Source: Planoprotostelium fungivorum
Taxonomy: Eukaryota; Evosea; Variosea; Cavosteliida; Cavosteliaceae
DNA length: 64,000 nt
Direction: 5' to 3'
Assembly: GCA_003024175.1 (NCBI GenBank)
Contig: MDYQ01000027.1
Coordinates: forward strand, 1 to 64,000
Below are positions 47,801 through 58,370 of this stretch, piece after piece. A model generated the notes under the pieces. It saw only the letters and a list, made by a program, of their open reading frames with translations. It was not told where the DNA came from and made no database searches. A program made the translations under genes and the position numbers. Position 1 is the first letter of the stretch, and every line of letters begins with the position of its first letter.

Positions 47801-50248
47801 GGTCATTTGTGCGGAGATTTGATTGTAACTCAGATTCATGTACTGTTCTCTCTCAGTGACATCTCCACGAAATTTCCCACCTGTAGATCAGTGATCATAG
47901 TGTACTCGTCGAGAGATGAAGCAGTGAGTTGATTGTTGGCCAGAGACAGCCTGGTTAAGGAGGCTAACCTCGAAATTCCCGCGGGAATCGATCCTGACAA
48001 TCTACAACGAGTCAGAATGTGACATCCTTCAGCTGACACGTACTGATTGTCGTTCAGATACAGTTCTTCCAAGGTAGAGAGGGCATATAACGTTTTAGAG
48101 ATGGGGCCATAAAAGTTGTTGTAAGACAGATCTAACACCTGGATGTGTGAGATAGAGAGAAGGTATCAGGCTCACCCTCAACATCCTGGATGTGTACAGA
48201 CTCAGGGGAAGAAATCCCGTGAAATTGTTCCGCTGGAGGTAGAGCGTGGTGGCCTGTCGGTGTCAATCGTCTACAACGTTGTAGATGAGTCACCTGTCTG
48301 AGGATGAGAGCCTGGTTGATGGATGTGAACTGATTGTCCGACAGATCGACGTAATCGAGAGACATGCTGTCGATACGCGGAAGAGCTCCGGTCAACTGGA
48401 TTCTGTTGGCTGGTTGTAGTTTGACGTTCTCCCACCATGTTCCCCTGCAGTTCGATGCGGCTGATGTTACCTTGGCTGAACAGATCGGCGCTGATGCCTC
48501 CGGTCAATTGATTGTTGGCCAAATTCAAATAAACGAGACCAGAGTTCCTCCTTCGTGACGATGAGTGTGAGACGTAAGTACAGTACGCACCATTCTCCCG
48601 TGACCATCTGTCCGGTGAAGCTGTTGCCTGAGAGTGTTCATTGAGATATCTCAGATGATATCGTACCTGACAGATCCAATTGTCGTAAGGAAGGCAGAGA
48701 GGTTGGAATGGGAACGGGTCCAGTCAAGAAATTATTCTCTATATACCATCAATCTACAACGTTGTAGATCGATCTACTCACGTAAATTGACGCTCCACAG
48801 GGCCGGCATCGTGGTGAAACATCTGCGTATCGATCAATCACCGAATCATTTCGTACAATATCTCACGTGGGAACTGTACCCGTCAAATCATTGTTTGCCA
48901 AGTTGAGAGAGTACAAGAGAGGACACCGACACAGACTGTCGGGAAAAGATCCATTGATACTGTCCACGTCATCCACCGTATCTCGTCTACAACTCACTCG
49001 TTGTTCCCCAAAGATAAGACTTGTAGATTCTTCATGTTACCAAAGTAATTTGGCATCTCTCCGTTGAGGCGAGAGAACGGAAGAGATAACTTCTCCAGCA
49101 GTGTCATCTGTGAGAAATCGGGCACGGGCCCTGGTACAGTCAGACTCACCGCTACATCAAGTAGACTCACCCTCGTCAAAGTTGTTGTACTGCAGCCACA
49201 GTTCTTTGATGCCCGTGAGCTGAGAGATGTTCGCGGGGATATGACCTGATGGATGTCAGATAAAGAGTTGCGTGTGTAGGTTGGCTCATACCTGTCAGCA
49301 TGTTGTACGATAGATCCAAATTGTGGAGGGTGTTGGTCATGGGAAGATCTGGAATACTTCCCGTGAAGGAATTGTCTGTTTCGATCATCTACAACGTTGT
49401 AGTGGCATGGAGACTCACCGTAGATAGAAAAGAATTGGATCTTGGTGAGACCTGATAGAGAGGGAACACTGCCGGTCAACTGGTTGTTCTGTAGAGCGTC
49501 AGAATGAAGGTGACAGCTGGACGTGACTCACGCTGACGTTGACGCTCAAGAGATTGACCTGGGCATGAGTCAGTTTGTGAATCATGTGATGATGATTACC
49601 AATTGAGAGACACAGGTGGGGAGCGTTCCGTTCAACATGTTCGCCTGTCCGACGTGAGTCGTGTGAAGTGTCAGATGTAATGGTAGGAACTCACTCCGAT
49701 CCAAAAGGTTTGGAGGGTAGGTGCCCAATCACAGATGGAATCCGGAATACTACCGTGGATCTTGTTTTCTGTCGCATGTGAGTGACAAAGATGGGAGATT
49801 TGCAGATACCTTTCAGGATTAAAGAGACCAGATTTGGGGCGGCTTTAGAGATGGAAGATGGGATGGTACCTGAGGAGATAAGAGAGTGATGGAGATCCGA
49901 TGCATGTACCCTCGAGATTGTTGGTACTCAGTGAGATGGTCTGAATGTTCTTCGAGGAATCGCAGGTGATTCCATAAGTGCTTCCGCAATAGTCTTTGGG
50001 TGGAACCCAACCAGTATTGACCTTCCATTGGGGTCCTACAACGATTTGAGAAATGAGATGAAATGGAGAGCTTACCGCCTGTGGAATCATAAAAGTCAGT
50101 CAAGGCTTGAATGACGTTCTGGTCAGGGTAACCCTGTCCAATGACCACAGAGGTCAATGAGATAATCACCAACAACACCGAGAGGAGTTGCAGTCGGATC
50201 TATCGAGATGAACGGGATCTTACGAGAAGAGAGAAGACTCACCATCAT
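44838..50248 (-). CDS. LRR receptor-like kinase, TKL group
   Basis: Start MM|IRLQLLSVLLVIISLTSV, a signal peptide split by the first intron. The N-cap QNVIQALTDFYDSTGG is followed by a long LRR ectodomain of 24-residue plant/amoeba-type repeats (LDLSYNMLTG, LYLNDNQ, NLANNQLTG, MTGSVPSLSGLTKI). Many introns fall roughly one per repeat. A single TM helix is ACVLVFILLVVALVFLFIIW. The kinase domain has GSGAFGIVYRATWRG (Gly loop), VAVKQI (Lys), IHRDLAARNILL (catalytic loop), VCDFGMSR (DFG) and GPLKWMAPE. The C-lobe ends with ELRPTFEILTDVLHM, and the stop is at 44838-44840. All catalytic residues are present, so an active kinase is expected. It probably senses an extracellular ligand. Introns carry repeated palindromes (see findings). 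Confidence 0.9.
45060..45165. repeat. Intronic tandem repeat, 20-nt unit atgatgttatatgatatcag
   Basis: Four to five imperfect head-to-tail copies in an intron of the LRR kinase gene. Confidence 0.9.
46962..46992. repeat. Shared intronic motif, copy 1
   Basis: 31 nt at an intron 5' end (minus orientation) are identical to 47658-47688 in another intron of the same gene. The motif contains the palindrome gatgacgtca. Confidence 0.9.
47322..47337. repeat. Intronic palindrome tctacaacgttgtaga
   Basis: Perfect 16-nt palindrome inside an intron. The same core recurs at about 48270-48285, 48752-48769, 49389-49402 and, with one change, 47224-47239 and 54231-54247. Half-sites occur in many other introns across the window. 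Confidence 0.9.
47658..47688. repeat. Shared intronic motif, copy 2
   Basis: Identical to 46962-46992. A diverged version lies in the dynein gene near 61463-61494. Confidence 0.9.
48752..48769. repeat. Intronic palindrome atctacaacgttgtagat
   Basis: Perfect 18-nt copy of the same palindrome in another LRR kinase intron. Confidence 0.9.
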
Positions 50249-50423
50249 ACACCCCAAGATGCCCGTTGTTGTTGAAGAGGAGGTTTAGTTGTTTGTTGAC
50301 CCGCCCGTCAGATTTGACACCCTTTAGAGCTTAACATCTTCGTGACAAGACCTTCTATGTAGAAGCCTCTCCACACACGCTTACAGACACAATCCACGGT
50401 TCTTAAACATTCACACTTCTTTA

Positions 50424-52403
50424 TCAAGATCTTCTCATCACCCAGCTCATGCAGATGACGGCGATGATGGCGACACCAACGCTGGCCGCAGCTATCCACT
50501 TTCTCCTCTCCCTCTGTTCTTCTTCCACCTATTCATCCGTCACATCACCACTCCGGATCCCTTCATCATCACCTCCTTCTGCAACAAGAGGAGCGTGTGA
50601 TCGTAACTGCGGTCAAAGTCTGAGATGCCCAACTCATGCATGAGAGCCTCCATGAACTTGTCCGTCTTCTCATGGACCACCGCATTCGCCACGTCATCAA
50701 AGGGTGTCTTCTGCAGGTTGACGATGTACAACTTTCCGTCCACATTTCTCAGAGATTTCTCTGGTAGGGAAGCGGCGGGCTGTACGTTCATGCTGGTGCC
50801 TGAGTGGGTCAGCCTGACTCTTTCACCGAATGGATCACCTAAGACTAAGGCTACGTCTGCCTTCCTGGCGTGGTAGATGGCTGGGTCCATCTGGTCCAGA
50901 GGTACATTCTCCTGGAAAGATGAATAAATGTGAATAAAAGGAGAGATGAACACACGGTGAAATGCACGATGGTGTCTTTGAGAGGACCTCTGCATGGAGA
51001 TTTGCAGTGACGACCTGTCAGATGGCTCCAACGATCGAGACGTGAGGTCAAAGTATCATAGCCTCTCAGGTACTCCTGCTTACACGTGGCACAGACCTCT
51101 TTGTAACTGTCTCCACATGAGATGATGACGACAAGATGATGATGAGACGCACCAGTTACCATGGAGCTCAGACATCTCGTTGGCTTTCGTACCGCTGCGT
51201 CGGTGTAGACCATCGAGGTTAGTGGACACAATGTATTTGACCAGATTTCTCCTCACGAGCTCCGTCAATGCATAATGTGCGTAAGTGGGGCTGGCCTGAG
51301 ACAGCTCCATAGACTCTATAGATCGTAAGCACCTGCATACGATGTCTTTGAAACGTCTCACTCGACTGCTGTCCCTTCTTCAAGAGAGTCCAGACTCCAT
51401 TGGGCCCTCTATAGTCGGGTATACTAGCACTGGTTGAGATACCGGCACCCGTGTAGACTACAACGTGCTTGTTCTCGCGGATGTGCTCGGCGATGTGTTT
51501 GACCTGATCGTCATCAGGATGGCATGATGTGTGAAGGGATTACCTTTCTCATGAAATCGGAGGGCTCATCGGTGTATTCCTTCAAGTCGTGGTCGTAAAA
51601 CTTTTCCAACTGATCTGATTTCATCTCGTCGACTAACTTGCCTCCTTCTGTTGCAACTTCGATGGCCTCTCTTACTCTCTCCACCTCATAGCTCATCGCG
51701 TCTATCGGTCGATGAGATGATGGTTGGTGGGGTCATTCTCACTGGAGATGATCTCAAAGTGCAAGCCGTCTACATATTGTCCACTTCTGATAGTGCCATC
51801 TCCCTCCACTCGTGTAGAAGATGAGACTACGGCTACCATCTTGAAGGATGAATTGGGATTTGAATTGGGCTTGATGTTGGCCAACTCGATCACATTGTTC
51901 TTGCAAGTCTCATCGAACCCAAAAATACAGTTTTCCATGAGAGTTGATTCGGCTGTGAATTGTAACGTGTTATCCTAAGGAGGTGAGAAGAGTGAAGAGT
52001 GGAGCAGAGTTCACCTCCACGTGATAGCAGTTGAAGGTGCGAACATCGACTTCGTCTATGAGGAAGCGGCTGTTCTTCGTGTTGATGACGTCGATGGTTC
52101 TACTGGTAATAACAACCGAATCTCTAATCTGTATGTCACAATTGGTGCAGTTCTCTGAAGGGAGGTGAATACATCGCAACCACACTCAAAACGATCACCG
52201 ATGACAATACGGGCAACCTTCTGATTCATCTGAAGGACCACAACTGCATCCTTACAGTCCTTGATGTATAAAAAGTGGTTGAGACGAAGGCCGCTAACAA
52301 GTTTCTCCCGCGAGGAGATATCGCTCTGCCGATCCATCAATCCATCATAACACAACCATCTTCTCACAAGCTGAATCAGTTTGTTAGGAATGTATGGGAC
52401 CAT
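50424..52403 (-). CDS. Sirtuin (SIRT6/7-like) with N-terminal beta-helix-like domain and C-terminal TM anchor
   Basis: Upstream part: [20 protein letters not shown], then short strands typical of a C-CAP/cofactor-C-like beta-helix ([71 protein letters not shown]). A 41-nt intron with a GTGAGA donor and GATAG acceptor (51702-51742) joins LHFEIIS to [20 protein letters not shown] in frame; unspliced, the first frame stops five bases before the next ATG. Sir2 domain: [47 protein letters not shown], and Cys pairs CATCKQ and CKSPC. After LLLLQKE a 44-nt intron leads to [34 protein letters not shown]. The hydrophobic stretch [20 protein letters not shown] flanked by basic residues is a tail-anchor pattern. 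Deacylase activity is expected from the intact motifs. Confidence 0.8.
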
Positions 52404-52804
52404 CTTCTCTTGTGTGGTTGTGTTTCAGTTCTCTTCATCGTGCATGTCGCCATATTTCCGTTCGTTGAATGATCGATAGCGCTCAGACGTTCTCCGAAGG
52501 TTAAGACCCTCAACTACAACCTACCGATAGGTCTACATCTCACGTGTCGATTGTACCAAACCGACGGACAAGGATACTTAAAGCTCGATCGGATGGTGGT
52601 TCTGTTGTGATGTTGAAAACACTTCTCTACTGAAATCTCTTCGTGACACAATATCCAACGTGAATGCATCGTGCACATCTCTCATCTAAGGATGATTGAA
52701 CGATCAGCGAAGAATAGAGGTGATCTATTCACTCGGGACAAGGCGGAAGACAGCCGTGGATGTAAGGAAAGTGAAGGTTGAAATGTTCGAGAGAAAACTC
52801 ACAT
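52404..52804. promoter_or_regulatory. Divergent promoter interval
   Basis: 401 bp between the head-to-head sirtuin and poly(A) polymerase genes. No ORF or RNA gene seen. Confidence 0.45.
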
Positions 52805-55800
52805 ATGTCGACCGAGGAATATCACCGAAGCAACGGAAGTTATAGCTCATTCACGCCGCAAGAGACCAGCGGGCTCGATGATCCGTAGTATACCACACAT
52901 CCATCATTGAACGTGAGTTGTGATATAACAAGATCACCTTTTCATCATCACCCCCGAGATAGGATATCGTTAACCTCGCGACCATCTGATACGGGACAGA
53001 CCGTCCGACATAAACATGCGGAGAAACAGCAGTGATAAGAACGAAGCTCTCAGGAAGTCTCGGTCCAATGGTGGGAGGAACATCAAGAGGGATCGCCAAC
53101 CTCGACCCATTCTCCGTCGTGTCTCCAGTGAGGGACATTTTGAGAATATCAACATGCCACATCCAGCAAGGAAGGGGCTCTTATGGAGGTCCGATGAACC
53201 TCCAAAGAAGGACGTCACGTTCCAATCATCCTCTAATGGACCGCTTAATTCATTTACACTACCCGACTGGCTCACGAAGGAGTGTCGTAACAGTAACATA
53301 CAAAATGGCCTGCACAAGAAATGCAAGGAAGGAGCCCAACTCGCACAATGGTTCCTCTCTCTGTCTCCGGAGGAGAGAGGCCGATCACTCTCATTTCAAG
53401 ATCCAGAGACCGTCAAAATGATTATGCAGATGCACAAGAAGAGATGCGAGGGAGAGGGCCTCTTCTTCGCCGCCGGCGATTCCTTCATCCAGGTCGCCTT
53501 TGAAAAGTCCAAGAGAGAAGTTGCAGCCAATCAGTTTTGTTTCAGGAAATTATCCAACCTGAACCACTGCACCTATCCAGAGAGACTCATTCTATTCGAC
53601 AATTTCTTGGCCGATAGCATTCGCTTGGGAGATACGAGACAGTATCTCGACACAATGACCATCGCATCGAGCTTGTTAGAGGATGGAGAGGCCTTCATCC
53701 GCGTCATGCACGTGGTCACCCGTGGAAACTTTCTCAAGGATCCCTGTAAAGGTGAGGGAGATCTTTTGGCGGGAAACTCATCCATACAGTCAACTGGCAG
53801 GACAGGCAGTGGATTTGGGACGTCCCAAAATGGTTCTCTGGTATGGGATTCTACTCCCTCGGTACATTCATCGCCCACAAGCTCGAGACGGTGACGATAT
53901 TTCCCCCAATTTTCTCTGATTTCCCTAGGTCCTCTGGCTGAAATATTGGGAAGCCCACAATCTAGACCCCCGCAGTAAGCCCTCTTACCCCAAATACGTA
54001 AGATCGCGAAATCTCGAGGGTCTCCTGTCCAAATCCAACTTGATCCATTTCTGGAAGAGTCTGCAGCCTTACGAGAGGAGAAATATCGTCGGTAGCATGG
54101 GCAATATTGTCTATCACGTCCTGTCTAACCCGGAGACCAACCGCACGGGCAGCCCACCTCATTCGATGGACTTGGACTACCCCAAGATGCTATCGGAGCT
54201 CGTCGATCTATCCTCCCAAGAGAGGTGAGCGTCTACACCGTTGTAGACGAGTGAAATTTGCAGGTCTCTCCATCAATTGTTCAACAGTCCGGAGCAGAAC
54301 GAGAGAGCCTTCATCGAAGTGTTGTACTTCTCTCCCCTCGATCGTGCAGACATGCCCATGGATCTCGTCTTACGTAGAGTCGGGTTTTCCATTCAATCGG
54401 CCTACATCGATAAACTTCAGATGGACATCATCGTTGGAGAGGAGGCAGCGAAGATCAACAAGGAGAATGGAAGCAACAAGAAGAAGAAGACAAAGAAGAA
54501 GAAGGTGAAGAAGAGAGAGAACACGAAGAAGAAGGAAGAGGAGAGGACCCTTGTGGAGGAGATTGTATCCGTTGTGGAAGAGGTGACAGACGTGTCGATC
54601 TTTGATGCTCATCTGGATAGCCACCGGTGAAAGAGGTACCACCCGTCGTTCCCACGCCAGCTCCACCCGTTGTCCCATGGGAAGACCCCACGGACGATCA
54701 AGGAGATTTCGAGGAATTTGGAAGCAACAAGAAGAAGAAGACGAGGAAGCAGAATAAGAAGAAGAGCAACAGCCGGAGAAGCACGGATGACATCGAATTG
54801 TCCAACAACAACAAGAAGGAGGAAGAGGCCATGGGACAGACTTCCGTCTCAGCTCCTTCTTCGCCCGTTGCTCGGAGACGGGCCGCCATGAGCGTCAAGT
54901 CGCAGGGACCGCAGGCGCAGATTCCAGTGCAGAGTGCACCGGTGACGCCCCCGCCGGCCCAGGTTGCACCCGTCCAGGCGCATTCGCAGATTCCAGTCAG
55001 GGTGAACAACGTGGGCAAGATCCAGCCATGGGGAATACCAAGCAAGGCCTCCTCCATGCCGTCATCTACAACGAGCCAAATGACCCAGGGGGTGGCCAGA
55101 TCGACCAGTCAGCCTGTCATGTCCGATCAAGCGAAATCTTGTCGTCTCAGGGTGACCCTTTTATTTCCTTTTATTTCGATTTCACTGAAATGAAACAGAC
55201 ATCCTCCGATGGAAGAGAGAAACCTTGTACGAACGATTCCGAGAACAGACCCAGAAGTATCTCCAACAATTCCGGGAAAAGTACGACCACGAGGGCCAAC
55301 TCCACGTCATCGCTTCCCACACGTTCCCACGCCTTCTCCGCCCCCTCCCTTCCCTCGCAGCCGCACTCGCAGAATCCAGTGACCCCGACCATCCCCCACC
55401 CCCCCTCACATTCGCATTCGCATCCACCGGCGCAATCGCACACCCCACCAACCGAAGAGCCGAAACGAGAAGAGAAGAAGGAGAGCACCGCCTTAGACAA
55501 GGAGATCAGAGACTTCTACTGCCGCACCCGTCAGATCATAGAGGGAGGTTACTTACCCAAAGTCCACGACATCATCCGTCGCATCACCCTCATGGTCAAA
55601 CGTCTCTGGGACGGTGCGTACGTAGAGACGTACGGTTCGTACGCCACCTTCCTCTGCATCCCTGCCTCCGACATCGATCTCGTTGTCTTCGGGGCAGACA
55701 CTTCCTCTGCCTTCCGCTCCATCGGCAACTACACACCGAGGAATTCCATTCAACTCTTGGCCAAGCAGCTCACCCAGAGCGAATGGGTCACCTCCATCCA

Positions 55801-56816
55801 AGTCATCGAGACGGCAAAGGTGCCGGTCATCAAATTGCTGGTGGACAAGGAGGGCATCAGCATATCGGCCGACGTTTCGTTCAATCAGGAGGTGGAGGGA
55901 GCACCCGTGTACTGCAGCTCGGAGGGATTGTTCTCTCACTGCGGAATCGCAGCGAGGGAGCTGATCAAGGGACACATACGGAAGATGCCAGAGATGGTGC
56001 AGTTGGTGTTGGTGCTGAAGCAGTTCCTGCAAGAGAAGAGCCTCAACAATGCATTCATGGGAGGTCTCAGCTCCTACTGCCTCGTCATCATGACCATCTC
56101 TTTCCTCCAGGTGGGTTCAATTGGAACGAGGAGAAGCTGAGGGTGACAGATGAGAAGCCTCAACAAGGAGCCTCCCCCCCTGAACGTCAGGATGGACTTG
56201 GGAGATCTATTTTTAGAATTCTTGGAGATGTACGGCAAGAAATTCGACTACGAGAAGATGGGCATCACCATTCAGAACGGAGGGTGAGTCCCAAACTCCG
56301 TTCCATTCGACTGAAACCTGCAGGGGCCACTTCTCTCTCGACAAATCCATCCACGCCAACACGGGTGCCTCCCTCGTCATCGTGGATCCATTCAACCCCA
56401 CGAACAATTTGGGACAACACACCAAGGGCATCTGGAGCGTCAAGGCCGCCTTCTCCAAGGCACACGACGAGCTCTACAACTCTGAGAAGTCCGGTGCCTT
56501 CCTCCACCGCATCCTACGCCATCACCCGGAGGCCCACAAGTCTCTCTCGCACGGTTCCCACCGCACGGCCAATCTCATGTATGACGCTCTCACCTTGGAG
56601 CAGACAGACCGACACGAAGACGTGTCACAGCTGCACCTGCCGCAGCCAAAGACACAGTCACATCTGAGGAGGGGACACCACGGGAGGAAGACACTGAGGC
56701 ACAGCTCTTCGGGGGAGCCGCACGCACCCCTCAGCAAGAGCCATCAAGTGTTTGCGCACCACCACATGGACTACCCCCAACAGCCTCACGCTCACGAGAG
56801 GAGGCACAATCGGTAG
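52805..56816 (+). CDS. TRF4-like non-canonical poly(A) polymerase with long N-terminal extension
   Basis: The proposed start is MSTEEYHRSNGSYSSFTPQE. An intron (52885-52999) joins it in frame to PSDINMRRNSSDKNEALRKS. The N-terminal half is a helical domain (LAQWFLSLSPEERGRSLSFQ, CTYPERLILFDNFLADSIRL, WDVPKWFSGMGFYSLGTFIA, VLWLKYWEAHNLDP, FIEVLYFSPLDRADMPMDLV), then Lys-rich repeats (SNKKKKTKKKK) and a Pro/Ser/Gln-rich linker. The catalytic part reads LDKEIRDFYCRTRQIIEGGY, TYGSYATFLCIPASDIDLVV (GS...DxD), and third Asp SADVSFN, with VLVLKQFLQEKSLNNAFMGG-LSSYCLV and GIWSVKAAFSKAHDELY. This is the TRF4/PAPD5 class, used for RNA tailing and surveillance. The C-terminus is His/Arg-rich. The splice near 55100-55200 is ambiguous. 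I do not know the N-terminal domain. Confidence 0.8.
54231..54247. repeat. Intronic palindrome, near-perfect copy
   Basis: gtctacaccgttgtagac in an intron of the poly(A) polymerase gene; same core as the LRR kinase introns with one mismatch. Confidence 0.85.
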
Positions 56817-56988
56817 AGCTGTATTGTATATAGGAGATGGAGCGTAGAGGGTGAATAAAGGTAAGGCAGCGCGCCGAACCGAAAACGTTTCGTCTTCTTT
56901 GTGTGTATCTGTCTGTGTCGTGGTGATGATGATGTGATGTGAATGTGTTGTGTGGGGTTTTGAGTTTTATTCAACAATATTTTACAAT

Positions 56989-58201
56989 TTAAAGTTTGCT
57001 CTGTCCTTGTCGTATGAATTGAATGACCTGAAGGTGATGTGAGAAGAATGATAGAGCCAACTCACCTTCTCTGTGTATTGTTTGTAGTGGACCTTCAGAT
57101 GGGATACGTGACCAGAGTCATCCCACAGTAACCTGTCGATCCTTCTTCCTCTCTTCTTCTCCTCTTCATAAAATCTTTCATTCATAAGTCTTCGGTGTAA
57201 AAGAATAAAAGACGAATAAAATGGGTATGAGATAGGAATCGGTGGTTGTCTCACTCGGTGACTTTTTCGTGACGAATGAGAAGGTCTTTCTTTCCGTATA
57301 AGAGTAGGACTTGTGTGTGTTGGGGTAACCGGCTGATGATGTCAAGGTCGTACGATAATGATGATGGCTCACTGCAGTGATTGCATCCTCCTCACTTGCG
57401 CGGACATCAGGCCCAACACGGGCTCAGATAGAAAGAGGATCTGCTCTCCATCAGGGCGATGTAAATGATGTCATCTGCTCACCGAAGAGAAATAAGGAGT
57501 GTAGAACCAATGGAAGTACTTTGGCTGATTCAATCTGATGGAAGTTATGGGCATCGACAATCCCATCGCATTAAAGAGGGTATTGTTTGAGCTTGTGTCA
57601 GGGGTACTGTCCAACACCACATGGCTCAATTTCTGCTGTAACTCCGACAGCTGCAGAGCCTGACCATCGACTGTGAAGGTGAGCGACACCATGGACGAAG
57701 AGTTCACCAGAAGATGGTGCCTTCTCTAATGATTCGAAGATGGCCATCAGAGTGGCTGCACCATTTTGGCTGAAGGCGTGAGTTACGACACGGTTATAAT
57801 CGTGAATCCTTCTCGTCAGCTGACAAAGGTGAGCCGTCGTATACATTTCATCTCACCTCGACCAATACCGATTGGACGGAATCGTTGATGTTAGGGAATA
57901 AGGCGACGGTAGAGAGAGTGTCGAATCCAGATTTCTGTCTACGTCAGTGCTGATGTAGAAGATCACCCACCCTATAGAACTCCAAGATGGCTTTCAGTTG
58001 TCTTCGAAATGCACCACCCCAACCGAAAACCAACACAAGTGTGTCAGATCTCTTTCCTTCTGTGGCACTTTGAAATGCTGGAGGGGCCTCCTCACCATTC
58101 TGAAGTTCGACATCATTTAGATATTGAAGAGCTGCGGAGGCACCGAATACGGCTGCAGCGGCCTTCAATGATGCAGAAAAAGGATCTTTGATGTGAAACA
58201 T
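56989..58201 (-). CDS. TMEM53/DUF829-like alpha-beta hydrolase
   Basis: Start MFHIKDPFSASLKAAAAVFG. Core: SDTLVLVFGWGGAFRRQLKA-ILEFYR, then RIHDYNRVVTHAFSQNGAAT-LMAIFESL (nucleophile elbow region HAFSQNG, replacing HxFSNGG), QKLSHVVLDSTPD (acid), YFHWFYTPYFSSV, then LLLYGKKDLLIRHEKVTE (final acid/His region) and the ending LKVHYKQYTEK|VIQFIRQGQSKL, with the stop at 56989-56991. These motifs follow the TMEM53 family of ER/nuclear-envelope membrane hydrolase-fold proteins. Function is unproven. Eight or so short exons. The gene lies 170 bp beyond the dynein stop, same strand. Confidence 0.85.
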
Positions 58202-58370
58202 GTTGCTCGTGATGACGTTTGCTTTTCGGACAACGCACGTGAGATCTACAAACGAAGCATCTTCACAGTGAAGCCTGTGAATCGATACGCCCCTGAGAGA
58301 TCTCTTACCTCTGAGCCTATCCAGAGTAGGTGTCTTCTCATCACATCATCAAAGTCTTGTTGGAATTTTA

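Noticed and set aside
51702-52403. Separate stand-alone gene upstream of the sirtuin
   Set aside because: Its last 13 codons coincide with a typical GTGAG...TAG intron and the splice restores one frame; kept as part of the sirtuin pending RNA data.
55225-56667. 480-codon plus-strand frame overlapping the poly(A) polymerase
   Set aside because: Out of frame with the catalytic GS...DxD exon; His/Arg/Pro-rich composition is the shadow of the real frame.
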